A stretch of DNA of 64,000 nucleotides, from contig BCKC01000007.1 of the NCBI GenBank assembly GCA_001600455.1, positions 1,986,019 to 2,050,018 on the forward strand. Reading direction: 5' to 3'. A program made the translations under genes and the position numbers. Under the pieces are notes generated by a model. The model did no database searches. It saw only the letters and a program-made list of their open reading frames with translations, and was not told the DNA's origin. This DNA is from Endocalyx cinctus. Taxonomy: Eukaryota; Ascomycota; Sordariomycetes; Amphisphaeriales; Apiosporaceae. How positions within the stretch are numbered: the first letter of the stretch is position 1; each line of letters begins with the position of its first letter. Below are positions 1 through 11,367 of the stretch, in pieces.

Positions 1-135
1 GTATCGTTCTCGGAATGGGCGAAGCGCGCCGAGGAACGGGGCATGAACCCAACTATGGCATCTTTCATACAGTCATTTGGAGAAATGGGCAATATCGTAT
101 TCCCGAGGTTAGTGACTGAAGTGAAAGACAAATGA
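1..135 (+). CDS. C-terminal tail of an unidentified protein (truncated by window edge)
   Basis: An open frame starts at base 1 and runs 44 codons to a TGA at 133-135. It begins V-S-F-S-E-W and contains an N-P-T segment. The SxxEW...NP pattern resembles the extreme C-terminus of fungal adenylate-forming reductases and hybrid PKS/NRPS enzymes that end in a thioester-reductase domain. The stretch is too short to be sure. A possible GTTAGT donor near 110 would change the last residues. The product is not assigned. Confidence 0.35.
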   Translation, partial: VSFSEWAKRAEERGMNPTMASFIQSFGEMGNIVFPRLVTEVKDK

Positions 136-163
136 TCCATCGATAGCTCTCTGTTCACACGAT

Positions 164-214
164 AATATATATATATATACATATATATATATACATGTGT
201 GTGTGTGTGTGTGT
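164..214. repeat. TA/TG microsatellite
   Basis: Alternating AT dinucleotides, interrupted by two ATAC steps, run directly into nine TG dinucleotides. It is a compound simple repeat just 3' of the truncated left-edge gene. Confidence 0.9.
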
Positions 215-546
215 AACGAGTAAGAACACAGACCACTCGGGAGCTATGATTCCACAGCCCTCTATCTTTGTATTTATATTTGAAGTCAGCTTGTGTGTAT
301 GTAATAAGGCGGCTGTCCCCCAGGCTTCAGGGGCTTCCCTTCGTCTAAAGTTTTGTTATTTTCATTAACTATGTCCGCTTGTCAAAATAGAGTTCTACCT
401 TACCGTTTTTCTTTGAGATCCAGTTTCTTTGTATACCATATTCATAAATATGCATAAATACAGTAGCTCAGAACACTTGACTGATGAATGAGACAGTTGA
501 TAGGGGGTCAACGATAGTAAGTTGAACCCAGGTCTAAATTTTACAG

Positions 547-876
547 CCGGGTTCAACATTTACTTACACTGAGCCTCCGTTGAAAATAAAAAAAAATACC
601 ATAATACAACACACATTTCGAAAATGATATGGTATACACTAATAGGGGCTCGCATCCCCCACAGACCCTCGGAACTAACCCGCGCTACACGCGACTTAAC
701 CTTAACCGCTAACCGTATCGTCGTCGCTAGACTAATACGAAATTTACGCCGAATCTCAGTTCAGTGGTAGATTCATAATATATTTTATAATGGTATAACC
801 ACTATGGAAAACCACCGAAAACCACTAAGTCGACGTACGTTAAGCTGCTGTTAAGTGGAGTAAAAGTTGAACCCGG
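547..876. mobile_element. MITE-like element with terminal inverted repeats
   Basis: The left end reads CCGGGTTCAACATTTACT. The reverse complement of the right end reads CCGGGTTCAACTTTTACT, so 17 of 18 bases match. The enclosed 330 bp has no coding capacity. TA dinucleotides lie just outside both ends (542-543 and 878-879), as expected for Tc1/mariner-type insertion, but the ends are ragged: three extra bases on the left, one on the right. A further inverted end (CCTGGGTTCAAC on the minus strand) at 532-521 suggests a second, nested or truncated copy next to it. Assignment to a family is inference. Confidence 0.5.
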
Positions 877-1523
877 GTAGTTACTGGAGTATTGTGGGGT
901 CGGGAAATAGAGGTTGCGGGGCAGTATGGAAGTCGGTCAGTGGTTCAGTCTGCTGGTGATAGCTCATAATTTGCTCCCGCTGCTTCTAACCTCATCCATC
1001 ATCTTTACCCTCACGTGTTTCGTCCATGGCTTTGGATAACCAAAATAATCATCTAGTCTCTTCCCCCCCCTCTTTCACAACATCTGGGATGAAAGCCAAA
1101 AGGATTTCCGAATAATAGGTAGAACGTAGATCTCATGACCATTTCCTCCATTTCCTTTTCCTTTCTTCCTTTATTAATATTGAATCTGTGTAAGATTTTA
1201 CTGACCTACCTATTCAGGAAGCATACTACCCATGTCCACCAGGTGTTTAGGACGCGAACCTGTCTGTGGGGGTTTCCTATTAGAGAATATCATAGGAATA
1301 AAGCTTTCAACTTCAAGTCTATCTTACTTATTTAAAGCATCGTACCAAAGTACAAGTACCACATGAAGTGTTACCTCGGAATGATGCAACTCTTCTTCTT
1401 TTTGGGTGGGCTCGTTGTTTATTTAAACGAATACCGTAACTGTGACTTTCGCGTGCAGTTCCCGCGTGATTAAGAGAATGGTAATCAAGAAGTGTCAAGG
1501 TTGCGCGGCCCGCTACGGTAAGT

Positions 1524-1547
1524 GGTAGGTAGGTAGGTAGGTAGGTA
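1524..1547. repeat. GGTA tandem repeat
   Basis: Five to six uninterrupted copies of the 4-bp unit GGTA. Shorter runs of the same unit occur at about 3073-3088 and 13020-13037. Confidence 0.85.
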
Positions 1548-1922
1548 TATTGCGAGTCATATAGAGTCTCATTCTAGGCTAGGCGCCAATAAATATGTCT
1601 CACGCAAGTACTGACGTGAATCGTGACTTTACGTCAATGTACATGCTAATTATGAGCCCCATTTGGGCCTCAACCTATTTCAGCTACCAATCGATTACAA
1701 CCACATCGAATAATATCGGACGTTCGAAATTTGATTCGTAAGATCTTTTCACCTTGCCGATGATCGACATAATTTGATATGTTCCATGATTTTTTTTTCA
1801 ATCCAGTAACATAAATAAGACATAATAAGATAATACGTAAATGCAAATGCGGAATAGATGTAATATATGTAAGATCCTAAATCTTACTCCCGTAAAACAA
1901 GATTCCCCAGGTTTTTTTTTTC

Positions 1923-2027
1923 TTTTCTTAGGAAGCTAGACTAAATAGACTACACTATTCCAACCTAGACAGATAAAAAACCCTGGCCTTGGATCCATTT
2001 GAAGTTGGGAAAAGCTTCCTAAGAAAA
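1923..2027. repeat. 15-bp perfect inverted repeat, 75-bp spacer
   Basis: TTTTCTTAGGAAGCT at 1923-1937 is matched exactly by its reverse complement at 2013-2027. Poly-T lies outside the left arm and poly-A outside the right arm. It could be a small foldback element or a transcript hairpin. No coding content is seen between the arms. Confidence 0.6.
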
Positions 2028-3837
2028 AAGGCCCGAGAGAGTCAGCCGAGGGTAAGTCGGCCGAAGCGGATCTGACAAGGATGGATGACCAACGCAACAT
2101 AAACAACTATCGCCAAGCTAACTGGTGATATAAACATTAATTAACTGACATGCAAAAGGAATGAAGATGGAAGTACGGCGTCTTATTTGTCAGCGGGCCT
2201 ATTAAAGTCACAAATTGGCAAAAGCTGGTTTACCTTATTGTTACGCACGAGCACACTATTTTTGGGGGGGGACCTTGCAAAAAATGGGTGAACTGTTCGG
2301 TTCATACGCGCGTCCTGATCAGACCTTCACACCTTTTGATACTTTGTTTTTTCCCCTTCTTAATTTTATTCTCCCATCGCTTGAAATTTTGGCTGAGGGA
2401 AATTGGCTGTATATGTAGATACAACACGATTTCAGGCACCTGCGCACAAGGTTTGAATATAATTCAGTGACATTGCATGCTCGGCCGCCTGCTACGTGGT
2501 ACGGACCTGCATTTGGCGGCGGCTGGTACGCATAAAGTCAACCAAAATTCCCTCGAACCGGTTTTACCTCCTCGTATTTCGTTCTTCCTGACGATATTGT
2601 TTAATTCCGGGCGTATACATGTCAAGCCACAGCTGAATATTTCTCATGTTCTCCTTTTTTTTATACTGCATGTCCGTCTTATCATTTGTCCGACTCTTTT
2701 TCGTTTTTAATTAGAGCGATGTGTAGCAACAAACTCCGGTCTGTCCGTGTTACCTGTATTCTTGCTGAAGTTACATTTTGCTCCTTTATTCCCCTACCGG
2801 CACAATCCGGACCAGTGTCTTACGGCACTAGGGACGTTGAACACGATTGTCGATCATTTTTATTTTTTGTTCTAGTCTCAAGGCTGCTTCGAACATCATT
2901 GCCGATCATTTTGTTCTTAGTTCCAAGGCTACCCTCAGATCTCAATCTCACGGCTGGAGACGATTAACAATAGCTTGGCCGATGACCGACCAACTACTCT
3001 TTTTTTTTTTGCCCAGCATTTGCAATCATGAACTTAGAGAATGCCTTCTCCTATTATCTTGCAGCAACACTTAGGTAGGTAGGTAGGTTAAGTCCCTGCG
3101 AGGGTTGCGACCATTTCTTTTATTTTTCAATCACTCTCGTGACCGCAAGATTGGCGTCATTACGTTACTGGTAAACGAAGTATCTGTTTCCTAGTCTTTT
3201 TTTTTTTTTTTCTTTTTATTCGTTTTTCTTAACCCACATGAACAATTTCGTGGGGGAGGAGAAAACCACAAAAAAACACACGATGAAACCTGATCACCGC
3301 TTAGCTTACGCTTGTTCCCCGGTACTTTCTTTAATGTTGTGCATAAAATATGGGGATGACAACTGTATGAGCCTTTGAAGACCAAGATGGGGAGAAAATG
3401 GTGCCGATGTAATTCTTTTTTCTTTTTTTTTTCCTTTTATGAAATACATTCTTTTCTATCATGTTACTACCCCCAGTTAAGTAAGTCATGCGGCAGCGCT
3501 ATGAAGTATTGGCAGTCCCGATACATGGGGGGGATGCCCAAAACCAAGTCAAGTCTGATGACTTGTTTACGCGCTGTCACCAAATCAAGCCAATATTTCC
3601 AAGATACATTGGTCTAAAATTATGTTCTCCTATTGTCTTTTTTCTCACACCGGGGCATTAGAAATGAGAAATAACCTTCCCCTTTCATTCTAGTAGACTA
3701 GATCTTGCATATGACGGTGGTGGATGTTTTAGTTCCATCACATCGTCTTCTTCGTCTTCTCCTCCTCCTTGCTTCTAAGTGGTAGCACGTTACATGGCGA
3801 TTATAGTATTCGAAGATCCAGAGGTTTTCATTATGCT

Positions 3838-3845
3838 TATAAAAG
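3838..3845 (+). promoter_or_regulatory. Candidate TATA box of the glutaminase gene
   Basis: TATAAAAG lies about 270 bp upstream of the glutaminase ATG at 4112 and is followed by pyrimidine-rich DNA typical of fungal transcription start regions. It is the best TATA match in this upstream region. Confidence 0.4.
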
Positions 3846-4008
3846 GGCACGCGCTCCTTTTTTCCACCTCGGTGTCTCGTCCTCATGTCTCGGAAGTCTA
3901 CTCATCACTACTACCACTCCCTTCCCTTCCATCTCGTCCTCTCCCTATACCTCTCTCCTTTCTCGCCTTGAAGGCTTCATTGAAGAGAGTTAAGTAAAAT
4001 ACTCCGTA

Positions 4009-4010
<2 letters not shown>

Positions 4011-4044
<34 letters not shown>
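4011..4044. repeat. CT dinucleotide tract in the 5' leader
   Basis: About 17 consecutive CT units lie 68-101 bp before the glutaminase start codon. CT-rich leaders are common at transcription starts of well-expressed fungal genes, so this may be part of the core promoter or 5' UTR. Confidence 0.75.
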
Positions 4045-4047
<3 letters not shown>

Positions 4048-4111
4048 GGTTTTATCACGTTCAGAAAGCCTTCTCGTTCTTCCGAGCTTCCTCCCGTCTG
4101 CTGTTAAGGTC

Positions 4112-6588
4112 ATGTGGTTTCAGACGGTCCTCGCCGGTTCGGCGGCAATATTTCTCGGGCGTGTCGCCTCCGCTGAATCTACGTTTTCCCCGGCAAGGCC
4201 TCCCGCTATTCCATTGGCTGTCAGAGCCCCCTATCTGAACACCTGGCTCAACGTCGGCAGTGATGGCGGTAACGGAGGATACCTGGCGGGAGAATGGCCC
4301 GTATTCTGGCAGTACGTTATTGATTTTACTTCTTTCCTACGATAAAATGATTTTTTCTCTCCCTCTTGAACTTAGTCCGTAACTAACCGTATATATTAGG
4401 CAGCAAGTTACGGGATGGGCTGGCTTCATCAAAGTAGACGGCACGTCTTACAACTGGATGGGAGCTCCCGAGGGGGCGGATCAGGTGGTTGATCAGACGG
4501 ACTTTTCGTACACCTCGACGAGGAGCACCTTCGTCATGGATGTCGGCGGTAAGGTAGAGATGAACATCACCTTCTTGTCACCTGTAACGCCGTCGGATCT
4601 CAAGAGACAGTCATTGGTCTTTTCTTACCTCGAAGTGGGCGTCCACTCTCTTGACGGTGATAGTCATGACGTTCAGCTATACGCTGATGTTTCGGCTGGT
4701 AAGATTAAACTTTATTCCCCCCTTTTTAATTCGTTCTTTATTTATTCTCCTATGTTACATTTATGCTTATTACACCAAACAATAAATAGAATGGGCTTCC
4801 GGCGATTTATCCGCAACTATCACGTGGGAACACGACACGGCCGATGGTGTCTCGTATCACCAATTTGCGCGCGAAGATCAGATAGAGATCTCCGAGTCCA
4901 ACCAACTGCCGAATTGGGGTACTTGGTATTGGTCTACTTCTGACCAAGACGGTGTAAGTATTCTTCCTGAATCTTACATACATTGTTTTCAGTAAAACAT
5001 AAAACATCGGCTAACAAGTATGAAAGCTTACTTGGCAAAATGGCGCCGACTCCGACGTTAGAGGTAACTTCCTTGACAGCGGCGTTCTTCCCAACACGCA
5101 GGACACTAATTTCAGAGCTGTCAATGATGATTGGTATGTCTATGATAAAGATATATTACGCGATGTTCATGATACTAACGCTGCCGAAAAGGCCCGTTTT
5201 TGGTTTCGCTCACGACCTCGGCTCCGTGGGAACCAGCACCGTCTCCAGGTTATTCACCATCGGTATAACGCAGGATAACGCTATCCAGCTTCTGGGGGCC
5301 GAAACTAATCTCACGACATATCCTTCTCTGTGGAAGAGCTATTTCGACACTGACCTAGAAGCTGTAAGTTTTTCCTTTTCTCACCTCGCATAATAAAACG
5401 GTATTAGTTCTAAACTAAGGCAAAAAAAACCTTTCTTAGATGACGTTCTTCTTCAATGATTACTCTCAGGCTTCTACTGAAGCCACTTCGCTCGACAACA
5501 AAGTAGCGTCGGATTCCCTCGCTGCCTCAGGACAGAACTACCTAACGATAACGTCCCTCAGCGTGCGTCAGACGTTCGGAGCCCTGCAGTTCACAGGAAC
5601 GGATTCGGACCCGCTCGTGTTCCTGAAGGAGATCAGCTCCAACAGCGATATCCAGACGGTAGACGTGATCTTCCCCGCCATCCCTCTGATCCTGTACACC
5701 AACCCATCCCTGCTGAACTACCTCCTGAAACCTCTCTTCCTCAACCAAGAAAACGGCCATTACCCCAAGACGTCCGCCATCCACGACCTCGGCACCTTCC
5801 CCTTAGCACAGGGCTACCCGGACGGGAACGACGAGCCCCAACCCCTGGAGGAGTGCGGCAACATGATCATCATGGTCCTCGCGTACGCCCAGCGCTCGGG
5901 CGACACCGACTACCTCAACGAGCACTACACGATCCTCAAGCAGTGGGCCGGCTACCTCGTAGACGAGGCGCTCATCCCGGCGGACCAGATCTCGACCGAC
6001 GACTTCGCCGGCTCGCTCGCGAACCAGACCAACCTCGCCATCAAAGGGATCATCGGGCTGCGCGCGATGGCCGAGATATCGTCCCTAGTAGGCAACGACG
6101 CGGACGCGTCCAACTACAGCGACACGGCGACCTCGTACGTGACGCAGTGGCAAGGGTTCGGGATCAACGCGGCGGCGGACCCGCCGCACACGACGCTCGC
6201 GTACGGCAACGAGACCTCGCACGGGCTCCTGTACAACTTGTACGCCAACAGCCTGCTCGGGTTCGGTTCCGACTTCGTGCCCGAGTCCGTCTACGAGATG
6301 CAGAGCAACTTTTACGCCACCGTCGCCAACGAGTACGGCGTCCCGCTCGACACGCGCCATACCTACACCAAGACCGACTGGATGCTCTGGTGCGCCGCTA
6401 TCGCCACTTCCCCGGAGACCCGCGACGGCGTCTTTATCGATCGGATCGCCGACTGGATCAACGTCACCCCGACGAACCGTCCCTTGACCGATTTGTACGA
6501 TACCATCTCGGGCGATTATCCTTCCGGTTTGCAGTTCACGGCTCGACCCGTTGTAGGCGGTCATTTCGCCTTGTTGGCGCTTCCTTAG
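4112..6588 (+). CDS. gtaA: Secreted glutaminase, GtaA family
   Basis: Extracellular L-glutamine amidohydrolase of the fungal GtaA family (DUF5127/DUF4965/DUF1793 type), which releases glutamate and ammonia from glutamine. Six exons join in frame: 4112-4311, 4400-4698, 4790-4953, 5027-5133, 5192-5363 and 5440-6588. They encode 696 residues, the usual family length. The start codon gives an N-terminal signal peptide (about 21 residues, ending V-A-S-A). Family landmarks are APYLNTWL near residue 50, QVTGWAGFIKVDG, EWASGD after intron 2, the highly conserved central block TSAIHDLGTFPLAQGYPDGN with ECGNM, HTYTKTDWMLW, and the C-terminal RPVVGGHFALLAL. Several N-x-S/T sequons fit a secreted glycoprotein. 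All introns are GT-AG, several with a CTAAC branch site. Identity is firm; extracellular location is inferred. Confidence 0.93.
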
Positions 6589-7003
6589 GATTATAAAATT
6601 ATTCAAAACCCTCTTTTACCTAGTCTATTTTGAGGTTTTTTTGTCTAATTTTGACCTCTCGCTTGCTCACTCACACTTTCTTCCAATTTGGCGTGATGAT
6701 GGGCGATAATATATAATGTATATAGGATAATGATGACGATGACGATTGAACATGAATAAGAGAGTGCTTGCCTATTTTTCAGGTATATACATTTAGTATA
6801 TGATGTCTCATATTTCGAGGCACATTTAAATAAACGAATAAATATATAAAAATTGCAAATAACCGTTGCTTATCACCTCTTTATATCAGCCAATTAAATT
6901 TTCTAATTGTGAAATATATACTTAAGAATTTATCCATCTTCAAATCGTATTGTCATAAAACAAATCGTAACCACGTATATAAAAGCAAAATCATTGATCA
7001 ATC
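6589..7003. other. Intergenic region between convergent genes
   Basis: This AT-rich 415-bp stretch must contain the 3' ends of the glutaminase (plus) and ceramidase (minus) transcripts. Tandem AATAAA-like and TATATA words fit polyadenylation signals. No gene is seen. Confidence 0.6.
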
Positions 7004-9501
7004 TCAAACGAGTTCAAACTCACCACTCACGCCCTCAAATGACGTGATGTGACCCAACAAGCTCTTCGCATCTCCAAAGTATCGAAGTCTATATCTACCA
7101 GGGTCGGCCCAGTCTTCCGTCTCCCATTCTATCCGGGCCTCGCTCGTGGCTAACAGCTCGCTTATCCGCTTCCACCTGAAGATGAGGTGCCAATCCCGAT
7201 CATCCCTAACAACCTGCCAGCTCCCTGGTTCCTCAGAATTGTCGTCCCTCGTTAATTCGGCAGAGGCAGTGGGGGCCGAGACAAATTTCTCAACAACAGC
7301 ATAGCTTCCTTCTAACCGAAGGTTGTTCCTGGGGTTGGCGCCTACAAACGTTGCCTTGACCACGTCTTTACCTCGGTTGAATACAGGTCTTGTATCCATA
7401 CCATCGGCCCCGACATCCTTTAAGACATCGCCGAAATTTTTGAAGAAATTCGGGGCGTCTCTAACGACGGAAGGGATGAAGCTCAAGCTGCGATTACTGT
7501 TATCCGGAGGGTACGGTCCCCGGTGAGGCGGTTGGCTACTGGCTGACGCGCCTAGGTATGGAACCCACGACAGTGTGACGTTGATATAGGCAGCTAAAGT
7601 GTGCGGACCGTACAATGTGCTGGCGCCTTCGTAACGCTGTATGCTATACTCTTCCTCCGTCGTGATATAATGGGTATAGCTATTCGCCGGACCGCCAAGC
7701 ACGACGATCGGAGACATGGAAGGGCCATCCTCGTACTCAAATAGAGCCGCTGCTTCGCTACCTACGGCTTCCTTCCAACGTCTGCCGGCCATGGTCGTTG
7801 CCTCGCCCGGGCTGACGACCATAATGAGTTGTCCGACCCGGAACACCTGGACATCAACGACATTTGGCGTCCATTGGTAAGGGTTGGATACCTCGCCCAC
7901 GTCGAGTAGTATCGGCTTCGGGCCATGACAAGTCACTTGCTCTTCCGTCGGCTCTTTAAGGAGGCCGGAAACAACGCGCCATACCGGCGAGGTGTTGCTG
8001 GCGTTACTTCCGTGTTGCGTAAAATCGAAGACGCCAGGCCCATCAGACGTGCCGGCCGCGAATGAATAGCCTAACGCAGCAGCACAGGTAGCCACCTCAC
8101 TTCCGTTGGGAAGTTTGAAGTGAAAATTTGACATGTCGTGGAAAGTGTGAAATGACTTAACCCAGTTCCCGCGTACAGGATTTGGCGCCATGTTTAATCC
8201 TTCATAGAGTTTTCTGGCGGGTTCGAATTGACGTCTCCCTATCTCGAAACACGAAGAGGTGCCTTCGTCGTTGGCTGTGAAAAAAGGGCCTCGAGCATGG
8301 CATTGTTCCGACTTCCCGTTACTACAGGTGCTATTCTCAAAACTGCACATGTCACCTGAGCCATCTTCACACCATGCACCAAGAACATTGGGACTTGTGT
8401 CTCCCACGCTTGCCTGAGAGAAACCGGCGACGAACCCCTCCGCGGCCGTCTCATCATTTAATGCACTCTTTTCGAACAAGTAGGCGGCAACTCCCTTATT
8501 ATCGCCAGATATGAGGGTATTGTTTCCCAGAACAGAAGTGCCGTGAGTCGGAAACCATGTCAGAACACCGATGTTTTTACCATCTGATTTCCGTTGGAAT
8601 TTGAGCAACGTGAGGTCTTTTTCGACGGAACCATCGTCTTCGGAACTTGAATTGTATCGCGCACGTTCTTCTTCCGGATTTGCTAAGTACGCGAAAAGGC
8701 TCCTGTTGATATTAGCTCCGAATACTTTGGTAGAGCCTACGCTGAGATAACCCGGAGCGAGGCTTTCGTGCGCTCTTTGAATAGAGAGAAGAACGCCATC
8801 GACGATAGCCCGGTAGCTCTGCTGGTCGAAACCTTTGCTTGTGATCTGGGGGAGTAAATAATTGAGCCAAGCCCCGGGTCCCGAATGAGAATGAGTACCG
8901 GTTAAGGCTAGGTTATGGTGTCCATAAACCGCGTACTCAGGCCCCAGGTCTTCGAGACCAGATAAGACACCATAACGGACGGCAGTGTCACCAGATTGGG
9001 TATCAAGAACAAGATAAACAATCCTGTCGGCAGGGTTGACGGGATTGGCGATGATGAAGGCGCGAGAATATAGTCGTTGCCGAAGACCAGTTCCGATCTG
9101 ATTAGGATCGGCATATCCCATCAGGTTGATTTCAACACAAGGACTATTCAAAAAGGTTAGTTAATCAGGGAATACAGCATTGGGCGTAGAGTGTTGATCT
9201 AAACGAACCCGGTAATGTCCGCTTTTCCAACCCCCAAGAGATATTCATCCCCGTTAACCAAGGACGATGCGTTGAATTCATTTTTGAGGTCTATACCGGG
9301 CCAAAATAACACCTTATTTACCAAACCAGCTGTGGGAAGAAATACAACAAAAAAGAGAAGTAGTGTTATACATATTGTAATGGACGTGAGTATACTTCTA
9401 GTGCTGTGTAAGGGAGATCTAGTATTCTGTCTAAGTCGGCCTGATTGCAGCTCCGGAAGGGAAGGGCCGGCCTTCTTCTCAGAAAGAGTATTGAACTTCA
9501 T
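7004..9501 (-). CDS. Neutral/alkaline ceramidase, membrane anchored
   Basis: N-acylsphingosine amidohydrolase that cleaves ceramide to sphingosine and fatty acid. Two exons (9501-9209 and 9143-7004) are joined by a 65-bp intron with a GTTCGT donor. The splice restores the family N-terminal motif G-K-A-D-I-T-G-P...E-I-N-L-M-G-Y-A. The protein is 810 residues. Other landmarks are HNLALTGTHSHSGPGAW (zinc-binding histidines), GDTSPNVLG carrying the nucleophile serine of the family motif GDxSPN, and the C-terminal FEGVSGEFELV. Residues about 37-60 form one strongly hydrophobic segment after a basic 36-residue N-terminus, which looks more like a type II signal anchor than a cleaved signal peptide. 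It is therefore probably an enzyme of secretory-pathway or plasma membranes facing the lumen or outside (inference). It diverges from SPF27. Confidence 0.92.
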
Positions 9502-10198
9502 GACTGGTACAATTTTATTGAGTAGAATTTTAATACAAGAAAAGGAAGAAGAAAAAAACGAAGATCCAATACAAGAGTAGTTAAATTTTGTGATACATCG
9601 ACAGTATTGTCAAGCAGACAAAATACGAGTCATTCAAACGGAATTACCGTTGAAGAAATCTATAATAATTTAAATCGATAATGTCTATATCTAATAAGAA
9701 TAATAAATAGAAGATGAGGTTTTTTTTTTTTTTTTCTTTTCCTCTAAGTAAAACTAAGATAGTTCATATGCGACTTGGTCACATATGATGAATCCATGGA
9801 TGAAGTCAAATCCATTTGGGTACGTACACGTCTGAATCCTTACGTCACTGCTCAGCTCTCTGAATTCTACAAAAACGGAGGTTTCACATAGCGCATTCCG
9901 GTCCCAAGCACATCCACAAATAGGCGTGTTTTAGCTTATATAAGCTTCAACTGCCGTCTCAAATTGATAACGATAAGGAAATTTCCAAGCACTTGAAAGA
10001 GATGCTCGATGCATCACGGTCGCGATTGATTATTATTTGCATTTGAACATATCAGTAAAACACCTTCGAACAATTTTATCTATCCCACTCTTCAGATTGA
10101 AATTGGAAACTATACATTTATTCCCATACCTGTTAATCTATAAAGTCTATGATTAAAGATATATACATAGTATATAAATAAGTAGATCTAAGGACATA
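9502..10198. other. Shared upstream region of ceramidase and SPF27
   Basis: This 697-bp divergent intergenic region holds a poly-T run at about 9721-9735 and TATATA words near 10160-10180. No open reading frame of interest and no clear regulatory palindrome were seen. Confidence 0.5.
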
Positions 10199-10934
10199 AT
10201 GTCGTCCATCCGCACGACGGTACACGAGTCCCTCCCATGTAAGTATTTTTTTTTTTACCAATCACGCTATCGCACATACATATACACACAACAGAACAAC
10301 TTCTAATAATTAACCACCTTCCCCGAACAATCAAACAGACATCGACACCGAACCGACCCCCTCAGAGCGCACCGCCGCCCAAGCCCTCATAGACGCCGAG
10401 CTATCCAGCTCGTCCGCAACAGAGCCCCAACCTTCTCCGCCAACGTATCGAGCCCCCAAATTCAGCCCGCTCATAACGGCCGAGCTCGAAAGGATATCCT
10501 CGTCGCCGAACCCGTCCAAGCCGGCGCCTCTGAAAGCGATCGACCTCTCTCGATACGAGATCCAAGACGACGAAGAATCCTCGTCGCCCGACGAGCTCCT
10601 AAGCAAGCTCGGCCGCGCCTACGCAGCCAACACGTACCTGCGGGGAAGGCAGACGCACTTGCAGCTTCTAGATACGTACGGAAAGAACGCTTGGCTGACG
10701 GCGAATTGGCAGCTCGAGGGGGAGCTGCAGGCGATCGAGAGGGAGCTGGCCGCTACGCGCAAGGAAATCGACGTCCTGAATATCGGCCGGAGACGCGTTC
10801 AGGACGATGCCGCTGCTGAGTTAAAGGGTTTGGACGAGACTTGGAGGCGTGGTGTCGGCCGCGTGCTCGAGACCGAGCTCGCTGCCGAGGGTTTGAGGCA
10901 GGAGGTCTTGGAGAGGCAGCGATTGGGTGGCTAA
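10199..10934 (+). CDS. Pre-mRNA-splicing factor SPF27 (BCAS2 family), Prp19 complex
   Basis: Two exons (10199-10238 and 10339-10934) encode 211 residues. The ATG at 10199 opens a 13-codon first exon, and the GTAAGT donor and CAG acceptor restore frame at a split Tyr codon. The BCAS2/SPF27 hallmark appears around residues 125-150: Y-L-R-G-R-x-T-H-L-Q-L-L-D-T-Y-G-K-N-A-W-L followed by N-W-Q-L-E. After it the chain becomes a predicted coiled coil rich in Glu, Leu and Arg to the C-terminus. In yeasts and animals this protein is a structural subunit of the Prp19 (NineTeen) complex that activates the spliceosome in the nucleus. The acidic, Ser/Pro-rich N-terminal half is typical of fungal orthologues. 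S. pombe calls the gene cwf7. Confidence 0.88.
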
Positions 10935-11367
10935 GAAAATGCAAGGCAGAGTAAGAAAAAAGATATAGTTGTTTACAGTCGCATAATATTTCAGCCAATT
11001 ACTGGTATCCTTGTTATATAATACTCCATACATTGGTCGATAATACCAGCGTAGTCTGGAAATTTATGATACCCCGTTTTCATCTTTATGGTATCAGGAG
11101 TTAGCAGTATATTCGCGCACAAGAAAGGGGCAGAACAAGTCCGTGAATTGTATTTATACTGAGAACATTGACACGGTATCACTATTGAGAAAAATAACTT
11201 TGCATACTCGATACAGAAACAAGAAAAAAAAAAGAAGAAAAAGAACGAAACTAGGGTAATTCCGAGAACGCCCCTTCAGCCCGAGATGACTGTTCCTGCC
11301 CAGCCTCTAGACTAACCGCCTGCCCAATTTATCGTGAACCTCATTCATATCCATCATATACAACGCA
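10935..11367. other. Intergenic region between convergent genes
   Basis: This 433-bp AT-rich segment separates the 3' ends of SPF27 and the PKA regulatory subunit. It has an A-rich run at about 11220-11250. No gene is seen. Confidence 0.6.

Larger units (their letters stand above)
136..4111. other. AT-rich intergenic region
   Basis: No supportable gene in about 4 kb. It holds a TA/TG microsatellite (164-214), a MITE-like element (547-876) with an extra inverted end at 517-532, a GGTA tandem repeat (1524-1547), a 15-bp inverted repeat (1923-1937 with 2013-2027), several poly-T runs, and near its right end the promoter and CT-rich leader of the glutaminase gene. The open frames here lack family resemblance and are low complexity. 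Confidence 0.6.

Noticed and set aside
3810..4113. Pyrimidine/purine-rich frames with Arg-Glu repeats upstream of the glutaminase
   Set aside because: They are simply the CT microsatellite read in all frames.
5853..6596. 247-codon open frame overlapping the glutaminase exon in another frame
   Set aside because: It is Arg/Ala-rich, created by GC-rich codon bias of the real exon, and matches no family; the glutaminase frame is certain.
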